From: Pseudomonas viridiflava
GTDB lineage: Bacteria; Pseudomonadota; Gammaproteobacteria; Pseudomonadales; Pseudomonadaceae
Direction of reading: 5' to 3'
Length of the DNA stretch: 64,000 nt
NCBI RefSeq assembly: GCF_900583165.1
Contig: NZ_UTKY01000011.1
Span: forward strand, 1 to 64,000
Numbering within the stretch: the stretch's first letter is position 1; every line of letters begins with the position of its first letter. Position numbers and translations under genes: made by a program. The notes beneath the pieces were generated by a model, which did not search any database, was not told the origin of the DNA, and saw only the letters and a program-made list of their open reading frames with translations. Shown here in pieces: positions 43,662-53,240 of the stretch.

Positions 43662-44054
43662 ATGGAAAAGTTGCAGAAAACCCTTCAGGAATGGCAGGAC
43701 ATGCTCGACCCGGCGCAGTACCAGGTGTGCCGTCTCAAGGGCACCGAGCGCCCGTTCTCCGGCAAGTACAACGCCACCACTACGGACGGCGTGTACCACT
43801 GCATTTGCTGCAACGAACCGCTGTTTGACTCCACCACCAAATTCGATGCCGGTTGCGGCTGGCCCAGCTTTTACGAGCCCATTGCCGAAAGCGCGATGAT
43901 CGAGATTCGCGACGTCAGCCACGGCATGATCCGCACCGAAGTCACCTGTGCCAAGTGCGATGCACACCTGGGCCATGTGTTCCCGGATGGCCCGCCACCG
44001 ACGGGCTTGCGTTACTGCATCAACTCCGTGTGCCTGGACTTCGTCCCCCGCTAA
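43662..44054 (+). CDS. msrB: Peptide methionine-R-sulfoxide reductase MsrB
   Basis: MsrB reduces the R form of protein methionine sulfoxide. The product (130 residues) has two zinc-binding CxxC pairs (Cys47/Cys50 in [10 protein letters not shown] and Cys96/Cys99 in [19 protein letters not shown]), the [11 protein letters not shown] signature and catalytic Cys119 in [17 protein letters not shown] lies about 8 bases before ATG 43662. It is followed by gpx and a MarR gene on the same strand, a compact oxidative-damage group, although the 94-bp gap before gpx may contain a separate promoter. Confidence 0.95.
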   Translation: MEKLQKTLQEWQDMLDPAQYQVCRLKGTERPFSGKYNATTTDGVYHCICCNEPLFDSTTKFDAGCGWPSFYEPIAESAMIEIRDVSHGMIRTEVTCAKCDAHLGHVFPDGPPPTGLRYCINSVCLDFVPR

Positions 44055-44148
44055 ATCGAGTGGTTACGGTTTAAGCTATATAAATTGCACACAATTGAAT
44101 TGAGCGCTATGTTTCGACTCCTTACCCCTTCGTTATCGAGGCACTGCC

Positions 44149-44634
44149 ATGAGCAACACCCTGCTGAGCATCCCTTGCACCACCATCAAGGGTGAGCAAA
44201 AGACCCTGGCCGATTTCTCCGGCAAGGCCATTTTGGTGGTCAACACCGCCAGCAAGTGTGGCTTTACCCCTCAATACAAAGGCCTGGAACAACTGTGGCA
44301 GCAGTACAAGGATCAGGGCCTGGTGGTGCTGGGGTTTCCTTGCAATCAGTTCGGTAAACAGGAGCCGGGTAACGAAGGGGCAATTTCCGAATTCTGCGAG
44401 CTGAATTTCGGTGTCAGCTTCCCGCTGTTCAAGAAGATCGACGTGAACGGCAGCGATGCTCATCCACTGTTCGTCCAGTTGAAAAAACAGGCGCCGGGCC
44501 TGCTGGGTTCCAAGGGCATCAAGTGGAACTTCACCAAGTTCCTCATCGGCCGCGGCGGCCAGGTGGTCAAGCGTTTCGCCCCGACCACCAAGCCCCAAGA
44601 CTTGACGCAAGAGATTGAAGCCCTGCTCAAATGA
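44149..44634 (+). CDS. Glutathione peroxidase-like thiol peroxidase
   Basis: The 161-residue enzyme reduces peroxides through a peroxidatic Cys37 in [16 protein letters not shown] (Cys rather than selenocysteine), with [13 protein letters not shown] and [20 protein letters not shown] containing the Gln/Trp/Asn partners of the family. Most bacterial members use thioredoxin rather than glutathione. GAGGCA precedes ATG 44149. Its stop overlaps the start of the OhrR-like regulator by 4 bp (ATGA), linking the two genes translationally. Confidence 0.93.
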   Translation: MSNTLLSIPCTTIKGEQKTLADFSGKAILVVNTASKCGFTPQYKGLEQLWQQYKDQGLVVLGFPCNQFGKQEPGNEGAISEFCELNFGVSFPLFKKIDVNGSDAHPLFVQLKKQAPGLLGSKGIKWNFTKFLIGRGGQVVKRFAPTTKPQDLTQEIEALLK

Positions 44635-45110
44635 CCGTATCCCTGGCGCTTGACAACCAGCTGTGTTTCAAACTGTATGCCGCCTCCAGGGCCGTCACTC
44701 GCGCCTACAAACCGATGCTGGACGCGTTGGGGCTGACCTACCCGCAATACTTGGTGATGCTGGTGTTGTGGGAGTGGCACGAGAGCGCCCCGGGGCACCC
44801 GACGGTCAAGGCATTGGGTGAGCGCCTGATGCTCGACTCGGGCACGCTCACGCCATTGCTCAAGCGCCTTGAGCAGCTTGATCTCGTGCGCCGTAGACGC
44901 AGTGTGAAGGATGAACGGGAAGTCCACGTGAGCCTCAGTGAGGCTGGCGTGCAACTGCGCGATCAGGCCTTTAATCTCAAGACCCGGTTACTGTGCGACA
45001 GCGGCGTCGACCTGAATCAGGCGGGTGCCCTGCGCGCTGGCCTGGACCAGTTGCTGCAACAAATCACAGACTTGTCGTTGTCGGCACCCACAGGTCCAGC
45101 AAGCCGCTGA
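44631..45110 (+). CDS. OhrR-like MarR-family regulator coupled to glutathione peroxidase
   Basis: This 159-residue protein carries the OhrR signature: [26 protein letters not shown] with Cys12 at the peroxide-sensing position. It has the winged helix [65 protein letters not shown] and a second Cys122 (LLCDSG), so it could form an intersubunit disulfide. It is distinct from the OhrR at 29201. The 4-bp overlap with gpx suggests it represses its own operon, which is inference. Its last 47 bp overlap the convergent kinase gene. Confidence 0.88.
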   Translation: MTVSLALDNQLCFKLYAASRAVTRAYKPMLDALGLTYPQYLVMLVLWEWHESAPGHPTVKALGERLMLDSGTLTPLLKRLEQLDLVRRRRSVKDEREVHVSLSEAGVQLRDQAFNLKTRLLCDSGVDLNQAGALRAGLDQLLQQITDLSLSAPTGPASR

Positions 45111-47373
45111 GCTCCTCACGGCGAAATGGCTTGGCCAGGTAGTCATTCATCCCTGCTGCACGGCAACGCTCACGCTCTTCGGACAGGGCGTTGGCAGTCA
45201 GGGCGACGATGGGCAGGTCGGGCCAACGCCCGCTGCGCCGAATCTGCCGGCTGGCCTCGTAGCCGTCCATCACCGGCATGTTGCAGTCCATCAACACCAT
45301 ATCGAAGCGTTGTTCTTCCAGCAGCTTGAGCGCCTCGCCACCGTGGGCCGCCACGATCACTTCACACCCCAGTTTGCTGAGCATGCCCTTGGCCACCAAT
45401 TGATTGACCGGGTTGTCCTCCACCAGCAGGATGCGGGCGCGATGGGTCAGGGGTGGAGCTTCCAACTGGATCGGGTCGAGGATCAATTGCGCATCGCTGC
45501 GTAAATTGCGTTGCAGAATCTGGTAGAGCGCATTACGGCTTAACGGGCGCGCCTGCTGCTGCAACGGTGCGAGTGCCGCGACTTCCTCGCTGGGCATGAA
45601 GTTGCCATACGCCGTCACCAGCAGGATCGGTGCGCTGAGGGTGGGCCGCAGGCGGAACAGGCATTCGGGGCAATCGGTAATCAGCAGATCGGGGGTTTGC
45701 CCGGTGACGTCTTCGTCGCGAGGGTAACAGCGCGGTGTCAGCCCCCAGTGGGGTAACAGGGTGGTGAGCAACTCCGTCAGGCCGCTGTCGGCGCGGGTCA
45801 CGGCGATCACCTCGCCCTTGAGGGGCGCCTGTTGCGTGGCGGGCAGATGGGTGGGTAGCGGCAGTTCGGCACAGAACTGGCTGCCGAAGCCGACTTCCGA
45901 GCTGATGCTCAAGCGCCCCTGCATCGCTTCGCACAGGTTGTGCGTCAGGGCCAACCCCAGGCCCGTGCCGCCAAACTGACGGGTGATACCGGCGCCAGCC
46001 TGGGTAAACGGCTGGAAGATTTTTACCTGAGCGTCCTGCGCAATACCGATGCCTGTGTCACATACCTCGATACGTACCCGGCCGTCGAGGCTGCTCAGGC
46101 GCACGTCCACTCGGCCGAAGCGGGTGAACTTCAACGCGTTTGACAGTAGGTTACTGACGATCTGTCTTACCCGGGTTGGATCGCCCAAAACCTGGGCTGG
46201 AAACTGCGGGTCGATCAGGCATGTCAGCTCAACATTTGGCGCCGCGTTTTGTGATAGCAGGTTGGCGGTGTCCTCGACCTGTGCGCCCAGGTCAAAGGGA
46301 ATACGCTCCAGTTCCAGCTGGCCAGCATCGAACTTGGACAGGTCAAGAATATCGTTGAGCAATTCCACCAGCACCTTGCCCGAGTCATGGGCGATGGACA
46401 GTTGCTGGCGTTGTTCGGCGTTGAGCGGGCTGTCCAGCGACAGGGCGATCATGCCCAGCAGGCCATTAAGCGGGGTGCGGATTTCATGGCTCATGTTCGC
46501 CAAAAACGCCGCCCGCGCCTGGGCCATGCCCAGTGCATTCATTTTTGCTGCTTCCAATTCATCGTTGGACTGGCTCAGGCGCTGGTTGCTGGCCTTGAGT
46601 TCAAGGGTGCGGGCGGAAACGATGTCCTCCAATTGCCCCAGATATTCCGTCAGCCGGTCTTCGGCATGGCGACGCTGCTGGATCTCGGTCTCCATGTTTT
46701 CGAACTGTTGGTTGGCGACGTTGACCAATACGCCGATTTCGTCATGTTCGTGGCCGGGCGGGCAGTCCACCCGTGCCTGCTTACGGTGGCTCAGCTCGCT
46801 GATAATGCGGACCAGTGGTTGAGTCAGCATCACGTAGAACAACGCTAGCAGGATGCCGGTCAGCAGTAGGCTGCGCACGAAACCATTGAGCAAGGTGATC
46901 TCGGCGCGACGCAGAAAGCGGCTGCCAAAGGCGTAGGTGTCCACGTCCAGGCGCAGTATGCCCAGGGATTCGTTGGGCATATGGCTCAGGTAGAGCCGGT
47001 CTTCAAATTGGCGTTTGGCACCAAACATGAAGTCACTGAGAGGGCGGTAGACGCTTTCCTTGCGCGGCCGATCAACATCGGCCAGCACCACACCATTGTT
47101 GTCGACCAGTTGCGCATGAATGATAGCGGGGGAGCGCAGCAGGCCAAGGGTCAACTCCTGCGCCAGCTCAGCGTCAATGTTGTAGGCGATGCGCGAGGCC
47201 GGGTTGTGGCTGATTTCCAGCAGCGAAGCAATTTCACGGTTGATGGATGCGTCTTCACTGGCATAATCAATGCCGATTTGGATCAGGCTGAGCAAGGTTC
47301 CCAAGACGAAACCGACCAGCACAGTCAATCTGGCTTGTTTATAAGACAAGCGGTGGGCGAACTTGATATCCAT
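45064..47373 (-). CDS. Hybrid sensor histidine kinase
   Basis: The protein (769 residues) has an N-terminal helix (about residues 17-35), a periplasmic region of about 130 residues, a second helix (LLLTGILLALFYVMLTQPLV), HAMP, a coiled coil, and HisKA (FLANMSHEIRTPLNGLLGMI). An HATPase follows (VRQIVSNLLSNALKFTRFG, DTGIGI, FGGTGLGLAL), then two receiver-like domains. The first receiver (EVIAVTRADSGLTELL to ITDCPECLF) looks degenerate; the second is intact (ILLVEDNPVNQLVAKGML, VLMDCNMPVMDG, AKPF). No HPt domain is present, so a separate HPt protein is needed for a relay. ATG 47373 was chosen by alignment. Its stop overlaps the convergent regulator gene. Confidence 0.9.
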   Translation of the reverse strand: MDIKFAHRLSYKQARLTVLVGFVLGTLLSLIQIGIDYASEDASINREIASLLEISHNPASRIAYNIDAELAQELTLGLLRSPAIIHAQLVDNNGVVLADVDRPRKESVYRPLSDFMFGAKRQFEDRLYLSHMPNESLGILRLDVDTYAFGSRFLRRAEITLLNGFVRSLLLTGILLALFYVMLTQPLVRIISELSHRKQARVDCPPGHEHDEIGVLVNVANQQFENMETEIQQRRHAEDRLTEYLGQLEDIVSARTLELKASNQRLSQSNDELEAAKMNALGMAQARAAFLANMSHEIRTPLNGLLGMIALSLDSPLNAEQRQQLSIAHDSGKVLVELLNDILDLSKFDAGQLELERIPFDLGAQVEDTANLLSQNAAPNVELTCLIDPQFPAQVLGDPTRVRQIVSNLLSNALKFTRFGRVDVRLSSLDGRVRIEVCDTGIGIAQDAQVKIFQPFTQAGAGITRQFGGTGLGLALTHNLCEAMQGRLSISSEVGFGSQFCAELPLPTHLPATQQAPLKGEVIAVTRADSGLTELLTTLLPHWGLTPRCYPRDEDVTGQTPDLLITDCPECLFRLRPTLSAPILLVTAYGNFMPSEEVAALAPLQQQARPLSRNALYQILQRNLRSDAQLILDPIQLEAPPLTHRARILLVEDNPVNQLVAKGMLSKLGCEVIVAAHGGEALKLLEEQRFDMVLMDCNMPVMDGYEASRQIRRSGRWPDLPIVALTANALSEERERCRAAGMNDYLAKPFRREELSGLLDLWVPTTTSL

Positions 47374-47537
47374 CGAGTGTTGAACCACTTCACGTTTCCC
47401 TTCGCCCGGCAAGCATAGCTGAACATCCACAGGCTCAGGCCTGCCCGGCATGAATCGTTTTTTTATGCAGCCTCAAGCGCTCTGCCGCAGGGTTGCCAAT
47501 ACGCCATCTTTTGCAAGAACTTGCCAGAGGAATCATC

Positions 47538-48428
47538 GTGGATAACCGATTGAACGCCTTTCTTGAACGGGCCGATGCCGTACTCGCCCGCCTGGAACCG
47601 TTATTGCCTGCACCACGCCAAGCCATCGACTGGAACCACTGCCTGGCCGCCCGCTGGCAACGTGAAGGCCGTGCCGGCTTCCTGCTGCCGCTGGAAGTGA
47701 GCCTGGACATGCGCCTGTCGGACCTGATCGGCGTGGACAAACAACGCGAGCAATTGGCCCGCAACACCCAGCAGTTTCTTGACGGTCTGCCCGCGAACCA
47801 TGCATTGCTATGGGGCTCGCGCGGCACCGGCAAGTCCTCCATGGTGCGTGCGTTGCTGGCCCAGCACGCCAAGGCCGGCCTGCGTCTGATCGAAATCGAA
47901 CGTGATCACCTGGCCGACTTGCCACGTGTGGTCGAGCAACTGCTCAAGCTGCCACAGCGGTTCATCCTGTTTTGTGACGACCTGTCATTTGAAGCAGGTG
48001 AGGGCGACTACCGCGTGCTCAAAAGCGTGCTGGATGGCTCCCTCGAGCAGGCCCCGGAAAACGTCTTGCTGTATGCCACCTCCAACCGTCGCCACCTGGT
48101 ACCGGAAAACCAGAGTGACAACGACAACTGGAAGCGCGTGGATGGCGAGTTGCACCCCAGTGAAGCGGTGGAAGACAAGATCGCCTTGTCCGACCGTTTT
48201 GGCCTGTGGTTGTCGTTCTACCCGTTCAATCAGGAGCACTTCCTGGACGTGGTGGAACACTGGATTGGCGAGCTGGCCAAGAAGGCCAACTTGCAGTGGC
48301 AGCGCGACGAAGCGCTGGATATTCTCGCCGTGCGCTGGGCCACGGGCCGTGGCAACCGCAACGGCCGTTGTGCTTATCAATTCGCCCGTTATTGGGTAGG
48401 CCTGAAATTGCTGGAGCGTCAACCATGA
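47538..48428 (+). CDS. P-loop ATPase of the DUF815 family
   Basis: The 296-residue protein is a AAA-type ATPase: Walker A in ALLWGSRGTGKSSMVRALLAQH, Walker B in RFILFCDDLSFEAGEGDYRVLKSVLDGSLE and a sensor-like LLYATSNRRHLVPE. The DUF815 family has no established role; orthologues are often found beside msr or GAF genes in Pseudomonas. The start is GTG 47538 with AGAGGAA 6 bases upstream. Its TGA overlaps the msrC ATG (ATGA), so both are co-translated. The nucleotide-binding motifs are intact, in contrast with the degenerate ABC ATPase. Confidence 0.85.
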   Translation: MDNRLNAFLERADAVLARLEPLLPAPRQAIDWNHCLAARWQREGRAGFLLPLEVSLDMRLSDLIGVDKQREQLARNTQQFLDGLPANHALLWGSRGTGKSSMVRALLAQHAKAGLRLIEIERDHLADLPRVVEQLLKLPQRFILFCDDLSFEAGEGDYRVLKSVLDGSLEQAPENVLLYATSNRRHLVPENQSDNDNWKRVDGELHPSEAVEDKIALSDRFGLWLSFYPFNQEHFLDVVEHWIGELAKKANLQWQRDEALDILAVRWATGRGNRNGRCAYQFARYWVGLKLLERQP

Positions 48429-48907
48429 TCGACCTACAACACGCCGGTACCGGCCTTGACGGCTATGCCATGCTCAGTGCGCAACTGGAATCGCTGTTGG
48501 CCGATGAGCGAGATTTCATCGCCAACAGTGCACAGTTTTCTGCGTTTCTGTTTAACCAGTTGGATGACTTGAATTGGGCCGGTTTTTACCTTAACCGTCA
48601 TGAGGAGTTGGTTCTGGGGCCGTTCCAGGGCCAGATTGCCTGTGTGCGCATCCCGTTTGGTCGCGGTGTGTGCGGAGCGGCGGCGGCGTCGCGGCAAACC
48701 CAGCGAGTGGAGGACGTACACGCCTTCCCCGGCCATATCGCCTGTGACAGCGCCTCGAACAGTGAGTTGGTGGTGCCGCTGGTCAAGGACGGCAAGTTGA
48801 TTGGCGTCCTCGACCTCGACAGCCCGTCGCTGGCCCGTTTCAGTGAGCTGGACCAGGCGGGTATCGAACATCTGGCGCAGATCTTCCTGCGCTTGACCGA
48901 TTGCTGA
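48425..48907 (+). CDS. msrC: Free methionine-R-sulfoxide reductase (GAF domain, MsrC)
   Basis: This GAF-fold enzyme reduces free methionine-R-sulfoxide. The product (160 residues) has the three conserved cysteines at positions 73 (QIACVRIPFG), 83 (GRGVCGAAAAS) and 107 (GHIACDSASNSELVVPLV), plus LNWAGFYL and GVLDLDSPSLARF from the substrate pocket. ATG 48425 overlaps the stop of the ATPase gene by 4 bp. Together with msrB at 43662 it gives this stretch repair of both free and protein-bound methionine sulfoxide. Confidence 0.94.
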   Translation: MIDLQHAGTGLDGYAMLSAQLESLLADERDFIANSAQFSAFLFNQLDDLNWAGFYLNRHEELVLGPFQGQIACVRIPFGRGVCGAAAASRQTQRVEDVHAFPGHIACDSASNSELVVPLVKDGKLIGVLDLDSPSLARFSELDQAGIEHLAQIFLRLTDC

Positions 48908-48933
48908 TTAACCTCTGGGGCGCCGGCCGCCCC

Positions 48934-51900
48934 TTATTGGCCATTCAGCGCCTGGAGTTGTATCTGCAGCATCCTCTCCATTTCCAGCATGAGCTTTTCC
49001 AGTGACTTGACCCCCGACTCGATCACGGGTCGGGCCTCGTCTCGATCGCAGGCCCGTTCCAGGGCTTCGCATTGCTTTGCCAATGCGTTGGCCTGAACGA
49101 TACGGGCGGCACCCTTAATCTTGTGGGCCTGCTCGATGATGTCCTGGGGGGAGGCCTGTCTGGACTGCAGCGCAATGAGCTCTTCACGGTCATGGCGACT
49201 GCTGTTCACCAGTTCTTCGAGCAGGCGTCGGCTCATCTGCGGATCGCCGCCGGTCAAGGCGTCAAAGTTGCGCAGGTCCATGCCTTGGCTAACAGACTGT
49301 GGGGTGATCCGTGCCAATTGCTGTTCCAGCGCGCTAAGGCCAATAGGTTTGAACAGGCAGTCATTCATGCCCGCCTGTGCGCAACGCAGCTTCTCTTCGG
49401 GTTGGGCGTTGGCGGTAAAGCCCAGCACCACGCAAGGCTCAAGTCGTTCACGTTGTTCGTATTCGCGGATCGAACGCGTCAATTCGTAGCCATTCATGAT
49501 GGGCATGTTGCAGTCGGCAATCACCAGGTCAAATCGCTCTCGGCGCCAGGCCTGGAAGCCGGCAGCACCGTGCTGGGCTGCAGTGAACTGGTGTCCCAGG
49601 TAACCCAGTTGCTGGCACATCAACAAGCGATTGGCTGGATGATCATCCACCACCAGCACATTCAGCACTGGCGCTGTGACCGGTGCCTCGACTTTGCCCT
49701 CCTCAGTGGCCAGCGTGGGCTGCAGTCGGGCCATCTGCAGGCTGACATGCACTTGAGTGCCCACCATGGGCACGCTGCTCAAGGTCAATTGCCCGCCCAT
49801 CATTGCGCACAGGTTCCGGCAGATCACCAGGCCCAGGCCGGCGCCGCTCCTGGCCAATTGCCCGGAATTGTCCGCCTGGGCGAAAGGTTCGAACAGGCGC
49901 AGCTGGTTATCCCGGCTGATGCCGATACCGGTATCTTCCACCACCAACCGCATCTCGACGTGCTGAGCCTGCTCGGTAGGCAGCACCTCAACCCGGATTT
50001 TGACCTGGCCGCGTTCTGTGAACTTGATGGCATTGCTGATCAGGTTGGACAGTACTTGCTTGAAGCGAAGTGGGTCGATGAGCACATCGATGTCGTCCAG
50101 GTCTGGCTTGAATTCAAACATCAGGCTCAGGGTTTTCTGGCGTGCCAGGCCGTCGAACACGCGCACCACCGATTCAATCACTTCCCGCAGGTTGACGCGC
50201 TCCGGTGCCAGGCTCAGGCGGCCGGATTCTATGCGTGCGATATCGAGGATGTCACCGATCAGCTCCAGCAGATCCTTGGCCGAGTTGTACGCCACTTCGA
50301 TGGCCGGACGATCAAGGTGGCCCTGGTCTGCGCGTTTGAGTGTCAGCTCCAGCATGCCGATGACTGCATTCATCGGCGTGCGGATCTCATGGCTCATGGT
50401 CGCCAGAAACGTGCTTTTCGCTCGGTTGGCCTCATCGGCGTGCTCCTTGGCGGAACGAATTTCGTCGAATAGCTGGCGCCGCTCACTGATGTCTATCCAG
50501 CCGCCGATAATGCCCTGGACTTCGCCGATGGAGTCGCGATAAGGCAGGATCCAGTGGTAAATCGTGAGTTTTTTGCCGCGAATATTGAGGGTGCGGTCAA
50601 GGATCAGCGGGTTCCCCTCGGCCATTACGCGCTGGTAATCGGCATGGTATTGCGCTGCGTCCGTTTCCAGCGCCGCACTCATCTGGATAGCGCTTTTACC
50701 GATCACGTCCTCGCGCTTGACGTCGAACACCTGCAGGTAGCTGTCGTTGCAGGTCTGCAGCAAACCATTGCGATCGCGTACGTAGATCGGGTGCGGCGTT
50801 TCATTGACCAGGGCGCGCATGAACTCGAATTGGTCACTCAGGGCACGTTCTGCCATTTTCCGCTGTTTGATCTGGCGACGCATGTAGGCGTTCCAGGTCA
50901 GGGAAATCAGCAGCAGCAACCCAGTGCCGAGGATGATCCGTGCAATCAATTCGTGGTAATTGCGCCAGTAGCTGTCGGAGGCTGCGGTGTAGCCGCGCCA
51001 ACGGCTATTGATCACCCCCAGCTCATCAGGGGCGATACTGAGCAAGGCTTTATCGAGAATAGAGCTGAGTTCGGTGGCGCGACGTGAAGTGGCCAGCGCA
51101 AAGGTGGCAGGCATCGTGCCAATGCTGAAGGTGATTTGAACCTTGTCCTGAAACACCTGCGAGGAAAGGAGGTAGTTGGCAACTACCAATGTGTTTACAG
51201 CGCCCTCTACGTGGCCTTGTACCAACAGTTCGGCTGATTTGAAGCTATCGCCTGTTTCCACCAACTGAATATTCGGGAAGCTGTCACGCAGGAACTTCGC
51301 CAGTGGGCTGCCTTGAGTGACGGCCAGGCGCCTGCCTTCCATCTCCTCCAGGCGGGTCGGCGCGAGATTCTCCTTGCGCGTCAGCATCACATAGGAGTTT
51401 TCCAGGTACGGGCGGCTGAAGTTCAATTGGGCCTCCCGTTCCATGCTGGGAACGATGGCACCAATCATGTCGGATTTGCCGGCCTCGATCTGTTCGATCA
51501 TGGCGTTGACATCGCGCTCGCGCTGGATATCGAAGCGCAACCCGGTGCGTAACCGAATCAGTTCCAGCAGGTCAGCAGTGATGCCGCGAAAATTGCCCTC
51601 AGCATCGAAGAACGTCAGTGGTGCAAAGGTTTCATTCACCACCACCTTGACCACTGGATGTTCTGCCAGCCAGCGCTCCTCGCGCTGAGTCAGTTGCAGC
51701 TTCTTGTCGGTCAGCAAGATATCGCTGCCGGCACTCCAGCGTTTGGCAATCGTTTCACGCTCATTGATGGGCACGGCTTTCAGGACCGTATCGACAATAC
51801 TCAGGAGCGTGGTCTGGTGAAAGGGCATGGCAAAGCTGAATCCATACGCTTCATGTTTGCCGAAGTTGGCCATGCGGATGTTTTTGAGGTAGCCCTTGTT

Positions 51901-52581
51901 GATCATGTAGTGGGTAGAAATGGTGTCGCCGAGGAATACGTCCGCCTGGTCGAATGCCACCGCATTCAAAGCATTTTGATAAGACGGATAGGTGCGAATG
52001 ATTGCCTCTGGATACAGCTTTTCAACTTCGCCCATGGGCAGGTAATGATAGACAAGGGCCAGGCGCATGCCGGCCAGGCCGTCACTCAGGCTGCGGGTTT
52101 CGCCTTCGCGAGTGACCAATACGGGTTGGTCCACGGCATAGGGCTCGGACAGCGTGAGGTTTGGATTGGCGGCTTCGAACCCATTGGAGGAACCCAGCAG
52201 ATCGATTTCCCCGGTTTCGAGGGCGAGGATGGCGGCCTCTCGGGAGGGATAGCGCAGTACCTTGACAGGCAGGCCCAGCGACTTGGCCAGCAGGCCCGCG
52301 TAGTCAGCAGTGAGCCCTTCATAGTCGCGACCGCTGGAAGTGAGGTCAAAGGGGGGGTAGTCAGGAGACGCAGTACCCAGCGCCAGCTCGCGTTTGTTTT
52401 GCAGCCATTGTCGTTGTGCCTTGTCCAAGTGCACGTCGAGTTGCACAGAGCCTGCGCGACTCAATAAGGAGAAATGTTCCGGGCCCGTTTGATGGTTTGC
52501 GAGCACGGATGTACATATGCACAAACCAGCACTCAATATAATCAGATAGTCCTTTATACGACTGGGCATCCGTTTTCTCAC
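48934..52581 (-). CDS. BvgS/EvgS-like unorthodox sensor kinase
   Basis: The 1215-residue kinase has an N-terminal signal/anchor, two tandem periplasmic solute-binding domains (starting ELALGTASPDYPPFDL and VKVVVNETFAPLTFFDAEGNFRG), a membrane helix (IILGTGLLLLISLTW) and a PAS domain (FMRALVNETPHPIYVRDRNGLLQTCN). HisKA (FLATMSHEIRTPMNAVIGM), HATPase (FKQVLSNLISNAIKFTERG, GAGLGL), a receiver (VLVVDDHPANRLLM, VIADCNMPIMNG) and a C-terminal HPt domain (EQAHKIKGAARIVQANALAKQCE, His in AHKIKG) follow. This is the complete His-Asp-His relay layout. The start is GTG 52581, overlapping the stop of the upstream response-regulator gene, or ATG 52569. The ligand is unknown. Confidence 0.93.
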   Translation of the reverse strand: MRKRMPSRIKDYLIILSAGLCICTSVLANHQTGPEHFSLLSRAGSVQLDVHLDKAQRQWLQNKRELALGTASPDYPPFDLTSSGRDYEGLTADYAGLLAKSLGLPVKVLRYPSREAAILALETGEIDLLGSSNGFEAANPNLTLSEPYAVDQPVLVTREGETRSLSDGLAGMRLALVYHYLPMGEVEKLYPEAIIRTYPSYQNALNAVAFDQADVFLGDTISTHYMINKGYLKNIRMANFGKHEAYGFSFAMPFHQTTLLSIVDTVLKAVPINERETIAKRWSAGSDILLTDKKLQLTQREERWLAEHPVVKVVVNETFAPLTFFDAEGNFRGITADLLELIRLRTGLRFDIQRERDVNAMIEQIEAGKSDMIGAIVPSMEREAQLNFSRPYLENSYVMLTRKENLAPTRLEEMEGRRLAVTQGSPLAKFLRDSFPNIQLVETGDSFKSAELLVQGHVEGAVNTLVVANYLLSSQVFQDKVQITFSIGTMPATFALATSRRATELSSILDKALLSIAPDELGVINSRWRGYTAASDSYWRNYHELIARIILGTGLLLLISLTWNAYMRRQIKQRKMAERALSDQFEFMRALVNETPHPIYVRDRNGLLQTCNDSYLQVFDVKREDVIGKSAIQMSAALETDAAQYHADYQRVMAEGNPLILDRTLNIRGKKLTIYHWILPYRDSIGEVQGIIGGWIDISERRQLFDEIRSAKEHADEANRAKSTFLATMSHEIRTPMNAVIGMLELTLKRADQGHLDRPAIEVAYNSAKDLLELIGDILDIARIESGRLSLAPERVNLREVIESVVRVFDGLARQKTLSLMFEFKPDLDDIDVLIDPLRFKQVLSNLISNAIKFTERGQVKIRVEVLPTEQAQHVEMRLVVEDTGIGISRDNQLRLFEPFAQADNSGQLARSGAGLGLVICRNLCAMMGGQLTLSSVPMVGTQVHVSLQMARLQPTLATEEGKVEAPVTAPVLNVLVVDDHPANRLLMCQQLGYLGHQFTAAQHGAAGFQAWRRERFDLVIADCNMPIMNGYELTRSIREYEQRERLEPCVVLGFTANAQPEEKLRCAQAGMNDCLFKPIGLSALEQQLARITPQSVSQGMDLRNFDALTGGDPQMSRRLLEELVNSSRHDREELIALQSRQASPQDIIEQAHKIKGAARIVQANALAKQCEALERACDRDEARPVIESGVKSLEKLMLEMERMLQIQLQALNGQ

Positions 52582-53204
52582 ACTAGCGCGTTTCGTTTTG
52601 CCATCTCGATAAGTTCTACCAAGGAGTTGGCTTGAAGTTTCTGCATAAGCCGCTTTTTGTAAGTGCTGACGGTTTTGTTACTTAAAAACATACCTTTTGC
52701 AATTTCCTTATTAGTGCGGCCTTGGGCAAACAGTTGCAGTACCATCAACTCGCGGTCGTTGACGGCTTTGAACAGTTCAAGCTCTTGGGTCGTGACGCCG
52801 TCAACCCCGTTGCTGTTCAGCGCCTGGCTGGGGAAATAGTTATAGCCCGACAATACGGCACGAATGGCGCTCAGTAATTCACTCAGGTCGCCTTCCTTGC
52901 AGACATAGCCATCGGCGCCCGAGCGCATGCAGCGGGTCGCGAACAGGGTTGGGGACTGTGCCGTCAATATCAGTGTTTTCATGGGTGTGTTCATCGCATT
53001 AAAGCGACAAAGCACTTCGAGCCCGTCAAGTTTCGGAATACTGATATCCAAGATAATCAGGTCAGGTAGGCATTCGCGGACCATTTGTATGGCATCGCAG
53101 CCATTATCCGTTTCGCCGACTATTTTGTAGCCTTCATGTTCCAATAACATTCTGATGGCAAGTCGTATAACCGGATGGTCATCGATAATAAAAACTGTGT
53201 TCAT
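52578..53204 (-). CDS. LuxR-type response regulator (BvgA/EvgA-like)
   Basis: The 208-residue regulator has a receiver domain (VFIIDDHPVIRLAIRMLLEHEGYKIVGETDNG, phosphoacceptor Asp53 in LIILDISIPKLDG, Lys in YVCKEGD) and a C-terminal LuxR/FixJ helix-turn-helix (VNDRELMVLQLFAQGRTNKEIAKGMFLSNKTVSTYKKRLMQKLQANSLVELIEMA). It matches the BvgA/EvgA type and would receive phosphate from the HPt of the overlapping kinase. The genes overlap by 4 bp (GTGA), and the regulator is first in the unit. ATG 53204 matches the conserved MNTVFIIDDHPVIR start. Confidence 0.93.
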   Translation of the reverse strand: MNTVFIIDDHPVIRLAIRMLLEHEGYKIVGETDNGCDAIQMVRECLPDLIILDISIPKLDGLEVLCRFNAMNTPMKTLILTAQSPTLFATRCMRSGADGYVCKEGDLSELLSAIRAVLSGYNYFPSQALNSNGVDGVTTQELELFKAVNDRELMVLQLFAQGRTNKEIAKGMFLSNKTVSTYKKRLMQKLQANSLVELIEMAKRNALV

Positions 53205-53240
53205 GATCACATTCCATGCAAGTGCAAATAAAGCGGGCAC

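Noticed and set aside
49072-50472. A 466-codon plus-strand frame opposite the BvgS-like kinase
   Set aside because: Shadow frame; the minus-strand gene has clear kinase domains.
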